Origin: Porpolomopsis calyptriformis
Lineage: Eukaryota; Basidiomycota; Agaricomycetes; Agaricales; Hygrophoraceae
Assembly (NCBI GenBank): GCA_951640195.1
Contig: OX621167.1
Span: 930,001-994,000, forward strand
DNA length: 64,000 nucleotides
Direction: 5' to 3'
In this document: one piece after another, positions 44,588 to 57,924 of the stretch
Layout of the letters: every line of letters begins with the position of its first letter
How positions within the stretch are numbered: the stretch's first letter is position 1
The notes under the pieces: model-generated
Told to the model about the DNA's origin: nothing
Seen by the model: the letters and a program-made list of their open reading frames with translations, nothing else
Database searches by the model: none
Program-made: the position numbers and the translations under genes

Positions 44588-45475
44588 TTGTTGATTTACT
44601 CTTGCAGTGCTTCGGATAGATGTGTACATATCTACCGCTTTAATGTTCGCCCAGATGAACTGGAGTTGGCATATAAGCTGCTTGACAAAATGGAGCATCG
44701 GAAGATAATGAGGCGAGTCATTTTTCGACAGAAGGAGATTGGATTCCTGACTTTGTTACAGGCTATCATACAGCGATGACAATAATTTCATTATCAGGTT
44801 CATGCCAAGTCCAGCCCATGAGATGGCCCATATCTACTGGTCTCATGCTGTTCTCTGTGCTCTCTCACAATCGACTGTAATACCTGTTATCGGCATGCCC
44901 CCAGGGTGCCTGCCAATAGGGTCCGCAAGTAAGTTGTATGAAATGCATATTAAACTCTTGGTTTTAATGTCATCCAGCCTTTCAGCTTGGACCAAGGAAG
45001 AAGGAGGCAGATTCTGGTCTCAAACCTGCCAACTCTAATCATCCAAGCATTGTTTTTGAAGCTGGTAATTCAGAGAGTCTTACACAGCTGAGAATTGATG
45101 CCAAGCAATGGCTTGAACAGATGCCCGAGGTCACTTTGTTTCTCCTTTACTGTGATGCGCTCACAGAAATTTCATTAGGTACAACTCGTCATCCTTCTTT
45201 CAATCAATCCCCCCCTTGTCACCCACCCAAATATTCCAAGAATCACCATCCAATTGTGGAGAGGGTTTCCTCCCCGCCGGCCTCCACACCTACCTACAGG
45301 TCGGCAAAGGGAAGCCCAAATGGTCTGGCATGCTGACTGGACTCAGGCAACAACCCCATTTTACATCCTCCTTTTTGACATCTTCAGAGGGCAAGTGCCT
45401 GCAGATTACGGCAATAACGATCGTGTGTATTTGAATACTGTAGCCTGGCGGCAAGCTATCATTGATGACTGGTAA
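44588..45475 (+). pseudogene. Decayed gene of a basidiomycete nuclease-like family
   Basis: Pieces in different frames together look like one protein: SYSDDNNFIIRFMPSPAHEM then AHIYWSHAV (near 44774-44850), AFQLGPRKKEADSGL (near 44980), PSIVFEAGNSESLTQLRIDA (near 45045) followed by KQWLEQMPEVTLFLLYC, and a C-terminal part WHADWTQATTPFYILLFDIF, VPADYGNNDRVYLN, WRQAIIDDW (stop at 45473). I recall similar small proteins in mushrooms with a restriction-endonuclease-like (PD-(D/E)XK/Uma2) look, but I cannot name the family. A TGA near 44749 sits where arginine fits, and at least one frame change lacks a good intron, so it is probably broken. Confidence 0.4.
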
Positions 45476-45712
45476 ATGTGATCACGTGTGATATTCTGTA
45501 CTTTCACGTTTGACCTGGGCGCTTGTAAGTCCTTGAGGACCACACGAGGCCGAGGCTGTAGCGCACAGCCAGTCATCAAAGGATAGGCGTACGCGTGCGC
45601 ATTGGATAGCGCCGGTCACTGTATTTATCAATCTTCTGCCCAAACTTTCTCCACCAAAACATTTCTCGCCCCAGCCTTTGTCAAGGACTTCCCTGTCTTT
45701 CCTTTTTATTCG

Positions 45713-47051
45713 ATGTCGACTCCAAGTCGAATTCCTATAGCACCAAAACAAACACTGACCCCTTCGCCATCCCCACTGACTCCTGTCGGTGAACAGGTCT
45801 GTTGGTCATTCCTGGTATTTTGTTCAAGAACACTCACCTTTTGTAGCTGGTTGTACTCTACGTCGTACGTCATTTTTCCCTATTTCGATCTGGGTATCTT
45901 TATGAGTCCCCGAGTAGATTGTGGTTTATGCAGTGGTCATATTTGGAGTTTGGAACGTGCCAGGCGCAAGAAATCTCATCAATCCGCTGAAACTTTTCAC
46001 TATTGGATGGCACGAGCTATGTCACATATCCGCGGTGCGTTTTCCTCAACGATATCTTATTTTTCTCCTCTCATGTCATCGTCAGGCCATCATGACCGGT
46101 GGTACTGTATTGAAGATCACAATCGATCCAAACCTTGGTGGCGCCACTATCGTCCAAGGTGGAAATCCCACCATCACACTTTCTTCAGGATACATCGGTT
46201 CGACGCTGATGGGAGGACTCTTGATTCTTGCTGGTTGGGATACCCTGATTGCTAAAGTCATGAGCTTCGTAGTTGGGGTAGGCCTTGTACCACCACTAGT
46301 ACTCGTGCGGGACAAACTGTAAGTTTTTGTTTGTCCTTGAACATGTGCTGTGTATCTCAACTATTGGCTTGGTAGTACAATAATGCTCACCATTTTTTAT
46401 GAGGGATTACTTATCGGATTTTGGTTCATTGATCACGCGTATGCAGCAGGCACCATCTTTTGGTTTCTAAATTTTCTGAATTAATCCTGTAGCCAAGCAT
46501 TACGGTGGTATTGTCTTTTCATGGGGGTCATGAAGTAAGTGTTTGACTCTTCGATATTTTCTTTGGGCTGTGTCTGAACCGGTATTGCAGCATCTTTTAT
46601 GTCGTTTGTATGTGAATAGCATGGACAGACTGCCAACAGCTTGGTGATTCATGATTATATTCCAGGGGACATATCGGATGACAAATTCTTCCACAAAGCG
46701 AACGATTCCGATGCCACGCAGTTCTCTCTTCTATATCCCAACGTCAAGGCCCACAGTATGTCTCATGCTTCTTCCACTCTCTCCTTGGTTAAATTCCGCA
46801 AACCAACAGCGTGGGCAGCGATATGGATATTCTTTGAAATATGCGCCCTTGTTGGCTTCGTGTTCATCGGACTGGTTGGATTCAAGGTGAGCTTCCGAGT
46901 GCTTTATGGTACTGATTGGCCGTTAACGCGTCGTAAGAAAATGTAGTTAAACCAAGACCAGATGTATGCCCAGGCTGGTAAGGGACTTCGCGACATTCCT
47001 GGTATCATTTATATTGATATAGTCCTTACAGCTGTTTTCCTCCCGACATGA
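45713..47051 (+). CDS. M50B-like membrane metalloprotease-like protein
   Basis: Multi-pass membrane protein with the zinc motif HELCH in TIGWHELCHISA (near 46010), the hallmark of the peptidase M50B-like family. The region GGTVLKITIDPNLGGATIVQ follows, then TM segments SGYIGSTLMGGLLILAGW, VMSFVVGVGLVPPLVLV and TIMLTIFYEGLLIGFWF, later WDISDDKFFHKANDSDATQF, and a last TM (IWIFFEICALVGFVFIGLV). Exon 1 is 45713-45796. A possible 18-nt microexon, LVVLYV (about 45847-45864), may precede the exon that begins IVVYAV. The last small exons end AAVFLPT, stop 47049. Role in fungi unknown; membrane-protein cleavage is inferred from the motif. Confidence 0.8.
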
Positions 47052-47487
47052 AATGGAAGCATTTCACGTAGCATTTTTCTGTGTCGCTCTCTCGCTCTTA
47101 CGCACATCTTGCATTTGCTTCCGCATACATTTATTTCATGTATACCTGCAATCTCCTCTCCGTTTACCATGGACAATCTGGAATCGTACAAATCATGCTG
47201 GCAGGAATGACAATCGATTATTATCATAATGTATTATATACACTTAGCTCCCGTCGCCTTGGTTTGGTTGTGATATATATTGGCGAATTGTAATAATCCT
47301 GATGATCTTGGATGGGGAATCTATCCCGAACCGTGGCTAAGCTCATTTGGATCGATGAATTCATCGTAATTGGCGAGCGAGAGGTGTTCGTTTTTGGGAA
47401 TACAAAACACGACGTAAACGTTCAGGAAGCGAAACGCGATAGTATAAAAATGGATACGCGATAATGTCGGGTCATCGTCATGATTCA
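47052..47487. other. Convergent intergenic region
   Basis: About 435 bp between two convergent genes. It holds their 3' untranslated sequence and nothing else that I recognise. Confidence 0.4.
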
Positions 47488-48197
47488 TCATTTGCGTGAT
47501 GCTCGCCTTATAATGGCCGTGATAGCGATTAGCCCCAGGGCGGCGGCTCCTCCTGCGAGTGCCATTCCTATGTATCCTTCTGTGGCACGAAGAGAAAGTT
47601 AGAGATATTCAAGGATCAGGTTAAGAGAATAGTACCTCTTGCTACCCCCTTGTCAATTAACGATGAAAGACTTTGAGCCTGAAGATTCGCTGGCTCCTTT
47701 TCCATAAGAAGAGCTGGAGATAACAGTTGCAGAAAGGAAGGCAGAAGGGAATTAAGTGATTGTTGGAATGCAAAGAATGCCGCTCCCCCGTACCATTGAA
47801 CTTTTTCGCCTCATCGTAATTCCCCATCTTGTAATGCCCAAGTGCCAAATAGTACAAGCACTCTCTCCGCCGCGCAGGCTCCGCTCGGTATAAATCTACA
47901 TGGCCGCACTAAACTCTGGAGCAGAAAGTAGGAAAAAATCATATGCGAACCTTGCAATAATCGCACTCCTTCGACTTGGTGCTCTCTCAGTGGACTCTTC
48001 ACCAGTCCCCACGCATAGTTGAACTTCGTTTGGACCGTGACGTGTGATTGCGTCTGTTCCTTCTGGTATTGCAGCCGTAACACCTGAATTGAGTCAGAAA
48101 GAGTGAACGTGGACAGAATGAGAAGATTGACCTCAAGCTCATCATAGGAAAGTGATAATTCAGCATCAGCAGCGTACGGAAGTTCTGTGGGCATCAT
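47488..48197 (-). CDS. FIS1: Mitochondrial fission protein Fis1
   Basis: Tail-anchored outer-membrane protein that recruits fission adaptors and dynamin to mitochondria and peroxisomes. Five exons, about 156 residues. [20 protein letters not shown], then after intron 1 [20 protein letters not shown] followed by NYAWGLVKS (the conserved TPR start), [32 protein letters not shown] (second TPR), [16 protein letters not shown], and a C-terminal TM segment ([20 protein letters not shown]) with the basic tail IRRASRK, which directs it to mitochondria. Two ATGs are adjacent (48197 and 48194). Divergent from the U2AF gene. Confidence 0.96.
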
Positions 48198-48595
48198 GGA
48201 CGCTTCACGCGAAGGGACGCTTCCGAGTCAAGGCTGCGTGGGCTGGCGGAGTCCCAAACTTGTTTCCTGCTCACACCATCCGTTCGGTATAGAGATGGGA
48301 GACAACTTGGGTGAGTCTGCGGGTTTCTATCTCTGTTTTTCTTGACATTTAGAGTAGGCATGAAAAGCCGATTCGTTTGCATTGGAGGCAAAGGACGACA
48401 GAGGTAGCTTTCTTCATCGTCCTTGCCTTTTTTTTTTCTTCGCTACAGACGACGAGCTCATGGTGCATTTTCTTCGGCACCATGTTGTTTTTTTTATAGC
48501 TAGCTAGCCTCGCGGATGTCGCTGTCGCCGCCGAACTGCTGATCTCAGCAGCATCACAAATTACTCACTCGCTGCGATTTTCTTCTTTTTTGCAG
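48198..48595. promoter_or_regulatory. Divergent region with unresolved 5' exon(s) of the U2AF gene
   Basis: Holds the Fis1 promoter and probably the first small exon(s) of the splicing-factor gene. ATG at 48295 (MGDNL, followed by GTGAGTCTGC) and ACGACGAGCTCATG near 48450 are candidates. T-rich acceptors TTTTTTTTTTCTTCGCTACAG and TTCTTCTTTTTTGCAG occur near 48449 and 48595. Confidence 0.4.
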
Positions 48596-50468
<1,873 letters not shown>

Positions 50469-50598
50469 GTTGTTATATTTTAGAGCTCAAAATGTCTTTC
50501 TTTGTATCCTTACGATGCCTTACCTGCATGAAGCAAGTTCAGCATGTAACTTACTGGAAAGGGTGCTTACGTACTATTCTGATCCTTGCTTGACAATA

Positions 50599-53037
50599 AT
50601 GTGGTGGATTTGGCCAAGCTCATCCAGCTACCTAAATGTTGTCCACGCCAAGCGTGCAGAACGTGAGATAGCCCTTTCAAAAGCTCCAACGTTTGACGAA
50701 GATATACACGGTGCCTATCTGGCTGCGACAGGTATGCAACTTGAACGCGATGAGGGTCAGGAATAATGCTGAACGATGTGATAAAGCTTCCGACATCGTA
50801 GTGCGTATCCAGAAAGGTGAATGGACGGCATCAGAAGTCCTTGAGGCATACATTGCTCGTGCTGCTGTTAGCTCGAGGCTGACCTGCTGTGCGACCGAAG
50901 GTTAAGCTCGCCCAGTCCCTACCTATTACGTCTGCTCAGCCAGTCCTCGGAACAGTTTTGTTTGAGCAGGCCCTAGCGCAAGCCAAAGAGCTTGATCGCG
51001 AATTTGCCTCCTCAAAACGGATACGGGGTCCCCTTCATGGTGTGCCCATCAGCGTGAAAGACCAATGTGTGTGTGGACTTGAGAAGTTTTCAGGTCGTAG
51101 TGCTAACCACTCGTAATTAGATGAGGTCGCCGGTGTGGATGCAACTATAGGATTTACACAATGGGCGAATAATCCGAGCACACAGGATGCCGATGTGAGC
51201 ACATCCGCAATGCTTTCCAAGTATTGTATTCTATTGAAGTCCATTCCTTGCTCTTGCAGCTTGTTGCTCAAGTGCGTGCTGCTGGAGGCATTCCCATCGT
51301 GAAGACAAACGTGCCTCAGGTGCAATAACAATCTTACTCGCCGAAGAATTGCGTTGGTATTAAGCCCTCCTATAGACGATGCTCACATTTGAGTGCTGCA
51401 ACCCGCTGTGGGGTAGAACAACTAATCCCTGGAATGAACGGTATACCTGCGGGGGTAGCAGTGGAGGGGAAGGGGCAATATTGGCAATGGACGGCTCTGT
51501 GATTGGGCTAGGATCCGATATCGGGGGCAGTCTTCGCATCCCTGCTGCCTATTGTGGAATTTATTCCTTGAAGCCCACTGTTGGGAGGATCAATAAACTT
51601 GGAGCTAAAAGTATACATATCCACCCCTTGATGACAAATTTTGACACTAAACATTTAGCCAAAAGGTGCGACCCCAGGTTTCGAAGCCATTCACATAGCG
51701 GTGGGCCCGATGGCTAGGTGTGACGGTTCTTCCCTTAATTATCATCTGAATCCGAACGATATTTCCTAGGTCTGTCAGCGACATAGATCTCTTTTGCCGG
51801 CTCGTGTTTGGGGTACAAAGTGTTACTCGAGAACTTGCGCCCTTGCCCTACCGTGATGTGAAGTTGCCAACCAAGCTTAAATTTGGCTATTACACCTCAG
51901 GTAAACTAAAATTTCCTTCTCGTCGTGATCGAACCCACAATTCTGGCAGATGGTATCGTCAAGGCTTCTCCTGCGTGCAAGCGTGCAGTTCTAGAAACTG
52001 TTGAGGCGCTACGGAAGGTCGGACATGAATGTGTTGAATTTCAGCCGATACATGGTAGGTTTCAATATTCGAACTCTCTAAATGATAATAATAGTACTCG
52101 TTTCAGCGCCTGCCGCATTCGAGTTATTTATAGCCTTCGTGTCGGCGGATGGTTATAAGACCCTTCTATCGCATTTGGGACCTGATCCGAAAGTTAGTAG
52201 AAGTCGGCTACTCAACTATGGTGTGCTAACATTGGTTCTTATCAGGAGAGTAGTATTTTCCTTGTTACCCTTGGACCCAAACTCAACGGTGAGTCTTTGA
52301 ATGCAACAACATTGTCTTTTGTTTCTACATTATCGCTTGATAGGGATCTTACGCGCTTTTGCCGCCTGGGTTTTGGAGACGTTCCTCCATGACCAGATGT
52401 TTGCTGATGCTTTCCGTGAGTCCCGAATGAAATCATTCGGTGAAGTCATGAAGTATGCCGTGAAACGAGATGAGCTTATAAAGCTTTGGTATAAAGATGT
52501 ACGTGTATATTTGCTTATCAGAGAAAACTGACTGACATTACCACAGGTTTGGGAAGCTCACAAGTTTGATGGTATTATTGCGCCTGTTCAGGCTCTACCG
52601 GTGATGCCTCACGGGTAAGCCGCTTTGGAATGACTGCGGATCAGCGCACTGAAAGCTTCGTCAGAGGTTGCAAAACTCTATCGCCATTAGCTTGCGGCAC
52701 AGCAATCTACAATGTCATTGACAGCCCCGTAGGATGTATCCCTGTTACACGTGTTGATCCGGAAATGGACAAGGTGACGAACGAATGGTTCTCTGGCCCC
52801 GGTCTCGGATCTCGGGTCCTCGAGGACCAGCTCTACAAAGGGAAGAACCCGGTGTATGACCCAGAGACCATGAAAGGAATGCCCGTTGGGATTCAAATTG
52901 TCGGGAAGAAATGGGAAGACGAGAAGGTCATTTCCATGATGCGCGTCGTTGATGAGGCACTGGGTCCGAGAGGATTCGGTCCGAGAGCCTGGAATAGGAC
53001 AGGTGGTGATTCTGCTTCAACATCGCAGAATACATAA
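50599..53037 (+). CDS. Amidase-signature hydrolase (fatty-acid-amide-hydrolase/acetamidase type)
   Basis: Hydrolyses amides by a Ser-cisSer-Lys triad. Start MWWIWPSSSSYLNVVHAKRA at 50599. Family blocks over about 13 exons: SDIVVRIQKGEWTASEVLEA, GPLHGVPISVKDQ (catalytic Lys, near 51040), GFTQWANNPS, GGIPIVKTNVPQ, the signature CGGSSGGEGA (near 51450) and GLGSDIGGSLRIPA (nucleophile Ser, near 51520), FEAIHIAVGPMARSV, FDGIIAPVQALPVMPHG, CGTAIYNVIDSPVGCIPVT and MPVGIQIVGKKWEDEKV. The end is ASTSQNT at 53037. The N-terminal hydrophobic stretch may anchor it to membranes. The substrate is unknown. It converges on the small COX23 gene, with 67 bp between the stops. Confidence 0.9.
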
Positions 53038-53104
53038 GCCGGACATATGGACTATCGTTTATTGTGTGATACAATATGAGTTCTGAGTGGGCTAAATTCC
53101 CATG

Positions 53105-53559
53105 TTATGTAGTTGGACGGCCAGCGCGACGGTCGGCTTTGCGTTGTTCAACCTATACAGGATGGTAACAGTCAGATCTCCTCTACCACGAAGCGTATGT
53201 CAGGGCGTGGAATCCGAACCCATGTTTTCTTGCATTCTCGATACGCCTGGAAATAATCCAGGCAGCTGTCGCGGTCGTAGTGATTTCGGTCCAGGCAATC
53301 CATGGAAGCCTTCGCCGCTGCTGCACATGGGCTGACGAGCAGATTCTGAACAAGCCCAACAACACCCGATCGAAAAAGGGACTCACTCGATAAATTGAGA
53401 GGTTACATGACGACCCTGTGTCGGGACCCGACGTCAGTCGGTTAATTACTGTAACAGCACAACATGGTGTGCACATACTTGGAACTGCTCTCTGTAATCG
53501 AGAGGGGTGATGTTATCTTGTGGTGATTGGACAGGTTCTTGTTGAGGTTTGTCAGACAT
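53105..53559 (-). CDS. COX23: Cox23-like twin CX9C mitochondrial protein
   Basis: Small intermembrane-space protein needed for cytochrome oxidase assembly, imported by the Mia40 pathway. Four short exons, all GT-AG: 53559-53479, 53415-53387, 53331-53220 and 53152-53105, giving 89 residues. The CHCH domain reads FIDPCAAAAKASMDC (first CX9C) and CLDYFQAYREC (second CX9C), followed by KKTWVEQRKADRRAGRPT, the conserved C-terminus. Exon phases agree throughout, and no single exon exceeds 112 nt, so simple open-frame scans miss it. Start ATG 53559 (MSDKPQQEPVQ). Confidence 0.88.
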
Positions 53560-53734
53560 GATGAGTTCGTGACCAAAATCAATGTCAAGATCATTTGTAT
53601 ATTCACCAACACGAGATCCTTTTCTTTCTGGAAGTTATGTGCAGTTTACGCAACGATTTTCAGAGGGTTTTTAGATAATATTAATCAAACAGGGGGTAGC
53701 ATAATACTCCAGCGGGTGCATATTACACAACGGG

Positions 53735-56700
53735 TCAGTATCCGTATAAAGACCAATCAAACCTGGAAAGAGATATAGCGCAGTGTCAGGAAGCTGAAGG
53801 GAGAGTTCTCACCCTGAACCAACCGGCCTTTGGGTCCACGTCGCAGCTACATCATTATCGTTTGTCAAAAATTGTGGATTCGAACCATCGAATATCCCGG
53901 CGAGATGGTCTTCTGTCATATTTTTAAACGGTGTCGGGAAGAAGGCTGCAATCTGGTTATAGAAAAAGTCGTCCATTGCTGCCTCAGCGATAGTATCACC
54001 GGACCATGTGTCATCTTCATTGGCAGCCAGGGGTCCCGTTAGGTGAGTGTTACCAGCGTACATGTTTGGGTGTTCCCAAGTGCCACCGAAAGTACTCGAA
54101 AGATTGGACTGACTATAGGGGAGCTGACCCAACTCTTTGCTAATCATCTGTGGCGGAGAAAGTGAGGAAGCAAGGGGCATTTGCACATTCTGAGCGGGAA
54201 TCGGGGTATATTTAGAAGCGACCCGGCGCGAGCCTGCAAATTGGCGTGGCTCGCCTATGGATTCGTTTGACGACGAGGGCGTCGTTGAGGCATTGGTCGG
54301 GAAATTATCCTCGTCTCGTTCACGTTTATGGCTTGGTGGACTCGGCTGCGGCAACGGGAGTTCTCCAACACATGCGAGATCGTAAAGAATATCCCTGTAG
54401 GAGTCAATAATAACTTTCCCGAAAGCTCGAGAGACCTACCAGCACCGACCCGAGAAGTGCCACCTGAAATGTAAGAGAGCCAAGTAAAGATGATGATTAA
54501 GAAAGGAATCACGAATTACCGACCGATCTTCAAATGCTTTTAGGATATTCATGCATCTGTGGATATCTTCCATCCCTTTGTTTACATCCACCGAAATTCC
54601 GGATCGCCTCCCAGCCCAGATGTGGAACAGCAGCACAATAGCGGAAGTGAACAGTGCTAACTGAACACCAGAAGATACTCAGCATGGCGGCCCACACCCT
54701 CAACATCAAAGTCTTACCTGAATTGGGGGCAAAGGTAACAATCCTCGTTGACTTTGTTTGTCTACAATGCGGCAGCAGGAGCGTGCTGCATTGGTGATGA
54801 TGGCGAGTGAAGGGAAAGAGATTGTTGAAGGCTTGCGAGGGTTGGCAACAAATGGGCGATGAATTAAAATTTGAAGGTGATAGTAGGAGACTTGAAGGTG
54901 CGTCGATTGTCTGAAGAAGAGATAATCTTCTCGGTTTGGATCCCATCGAACTGTAGACCGTTTAGCGGAGGTACGCATGGGTAAACAATTCTGGACGCAG
55001 ACATACGGTGATCAGGAATCGAATCTACCCACTCGTTCAGTGCGGACTCCAGCTCCGCCACAATTTTTTGGTAGTATCCCACAGAGGCTTTTTGAGGTTG
55101 ATGAATGGAATACTGCAGCATAGAATAAACCACCGATCGCCATCGCGCTAGAGAGACATACAATAGTTCGCAGAGCATACCCCTGTATTTCACGGAGCCT
55201 CAAACAGCAATTAAAAGCGATGACGACGGAAGGTCTGCCAGGAGGTTGTTTGAACGCCATCTGGGGATCTGGATGTTCCCAATATTGGTCGTCACACTCC
55301 TTTGGAAATTCGAGGTCATAGCTAGTAAGAAAGGATGTCTCAGGATCACGGACAGGCATTTGAAAAGTTTAGTTTACTCCTCTTCTTGTATAGCACAAGG
55401 CCTGCCAAGAGAGGTGCTTACGGCCTTGTCCATGTAAACGAGTACCCTGCCAAAAAAAATTATGAACACCTCAGACACGATAATCTGGTTGAAATAAAAG
55501 CTGACCAAAACGCCCGAGTCCATAACTCGTCCTCGACGGTGTGTACATGGCTGTCTGGTTTGCGTCTATGGGCCCCAAGCTCCTGCGCAAAACGAACACC
55601 GATGCCAATTAGAGACCAAGTTGATTGCGGGGACGATGAGCCATATAGGAAGGTAACGGCGAGCTAAAAAAAAAAGTTAGAGATATGAACGAGTAACTAC
55701 TCGAAAGGATAAGGGAACGAACTCACGCAGCAGAATTGCACATCATACAGGGATGGCGGAGTCAAGACGTTCTTTTTCATTATGCGAATTTGTTGGAACC
55801 ATTTCCAGCCACACGATCGATTGTTGTCGGCACCATCCATAAAGACTCTTGGGTCGGTAGAATAGCGGGAAGCCACGGCACAAACCAAAAGCACAACAGC
55901 TCCGAAGGCGTTGTCATGCAAGTGTAAACCATTGACGACAGATTTCTCAAATGTCGGGCGATGTAAAAGTGGCATGTGCTGATTGGTTTCATTGAAGTAG
56001 AAGTTGAAAAGAGCCGCCATTAGATCGGGATCTGGAAACACGTATGGTGGTTGTTCAGGCTCGGCAAAAGTCGGGCGTTCCCACTGAGAGTAATCAGTAA
56101 GGAAAGCCAATCAGGTCGATTAAAGTAGAAAAGCTAACGGAAGGGACGGTCCAAAATTCAAGTCGTTTGAAGGATCCTTGTGGTAAGTGAGGTGGGTTGT
56201 CGCCGATACATTCTTTCTTAAGGTCCAGAGCTCTCTTGATCAACATGACTTGGCTAGATTTGCCAAAAAAGCTCCTGTGATCGGAATCAAGCCTCATTTG
56301 TTTGACGGCGTCAGCCGTGTCGGCAAAGGTCGTATCTTCCTCATTAACTGTAGCTGGACGCATATCATGTTCATCCGAGGACGTGGCATCCAAAGGGGCT
56401 GGAGCCTCGGATCCTTGTGGGTTGGTTGGCCCAGTCAGGGCGGTCATTTGTTCGTAGTCCACATCTGGACAAAGCTATTCCGCTGTCAAAACACACATCC
56501 TTTAGAGATAATCCTATTTTCCTGACCTTATTCAACAACTTCTCCATGTTTGCCAGACGATTCTCGAGAGTTGCAACATAACTTGTCTCGTCGTGAACAG
56601 ACGAAGGATTTACGCGCGAAAATCATACCTCTTAGTATTAGCACGCTTCAGGAGAGCACAATGATTCAGCACAACAAGATGTTATTGGCATTCCACGGGA

Positions 56701-56992
56701 GATGGATACCTTTTCTGGTGCGGTGTAAGTGCAATCGCACGAACTGGCGAAGCAATTTGAACATTTGGCGCCAGAAGGCTGTGGTCCGTCACCTAAAGAT
56801 ACAGAATGAGTGGCGGATGTGGTTCGTAGAGTACAATAGTATATACAGCCAACTGAGAAGTGTTGTAATGAGTACAGGGGAACTAGGGAATCAATGAGAC
56901 CTACTTTTCTTGCGCCTACAAACATCGCATGCTCTTCTCTTCCTCTTATTTGACTCCTGTGATTCAGGCTCATTTCTTGGGTGGTCAGACAT
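53735..56992 (-). CDS. Zn2Cys6 fungal-specific transcription factor
   Basis: Nuclear regulator with an N-terminal zinc cluster and a Fungal_trans (PF04082-like) middle domain. From ATG 56992: MSDHPRNEPESQE, a basic NKRKRRACDVCRRKK, an intron (GTAGGTC to CTTTAG), then DGPQPSGAKCSNCFASSCDC. The usual third cysteine (RCDG) is absent; SDG stands there. The middle homology starts PPYVFPDPDLMAALFNFYF and continues NQHMPLLHRPTFEKSV, GIGVRFAQELGAHRR and YDLEFPKECDD. The C-terminus is disordered and Ser/Pro/Asn-rich, ending either at 53809 (QRPVGSG) or, after a further GT-AG intron, at 53735 (FDWSLYGY). Target genes unknown. Confidence 0.87.
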
Positions 56993-57246
56993 CGTTTTGA
57001 TGGAAAAATCTGTCCCTTCAATTTATTCATGTTGGCAGTACAAGACAACGTTCGGCTATCTCCGCGACGAGTCACGTTACCACTTACGCACACTTTGGCC
57101 AACCGGCGACATTACTTTGGCCAGCCGGTGTTATTCGTCGACCTACCGGCTTGCGTTCTTCATAAAAGAGTCTGCAATGTCGACCCTCTCTTGGCTACTT
57201 TTCTACCAACCGTCAAATCCTACTTACAATTAGCCAATCTCGCACC

Positions 57247-57820
57247 ATGTATCGATATCCTGGGTTTTACCATTATTATCGTTCTCGTACCCCCCGCCTC
57301 TTTTGGTTCGTACTGGGAGGCGTTGCAGCGACTTGGTTCATAAAGCACAAGGAGATGCATTCGGACGAAAGTCGCATCCGCTGGTGTCGTCGCGTACCAG
57401 TGCAAGCTCTAAATCACGACGATCCGTTTTCCTCATACCCCGTTGGGGCCACCAATCCGGGCCAATTTCGCGATCCATCGTGGCGCTCTTTTGAGCAACA
57501 GAAAGTGAAGGAATGGGAAGAAGAAAAAGCTCATTTGTTGGCTCTGGGTCGTCATGCCGGGGACACCGTAAGCATGTCTGATCCGTTTGTTGACTTGTTG
57601 ATCTCAGTTTTCCAAAGGTGAGTGAGCTATCCGAAGCGACGCTTGATTCGATACTGTCTCTAGCCGAGTCTCTTAAAATCGTAAGCAGCTCTTCCATCTT
57701 ACTCTTTCACCCCACTCAAGTCGCTTTTAATAGAAACTTGCGGATCATCGCGCCCGGCGCGATCAGCAGCAGAAGGATTTACTAAATGAGGAAAGGCGTA
57801 ATTCACCTCGGCTTGTCTGA
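57247..57820 (+). CDS. Small single-pass membrane protein, unknown function
   Basis: Three exons (57247-57567, 57618-57680, 57734-57820), 156 residues, phases consistent. MYRYPGFYHYYRSRTPRLF, then a TM segment (LFWFVLGGVAATWFI) and a soluble, charged C-terminal half (EQQKVKEWEEEKAHLLAL, ARRDQQQKDLLNEERR). The N-terminal His/Tyr/Arg-rich stretch is typical of uncharacterised basidiomycete membrane proteins. It is divergent from the transcription factor with about 250 bp between starts. I do not recognise the family. Confidence 0.7.
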
Positions 57821-57924
57821 ATCTTCGAACTCATGTGTTTTTTGCGCGTAACATGTGATATGTACTGAGAGGAGAGCATAGCACTTATATTACATTCGGG
57901 CACAGTCGTCAAGCCTCTTTTTCA

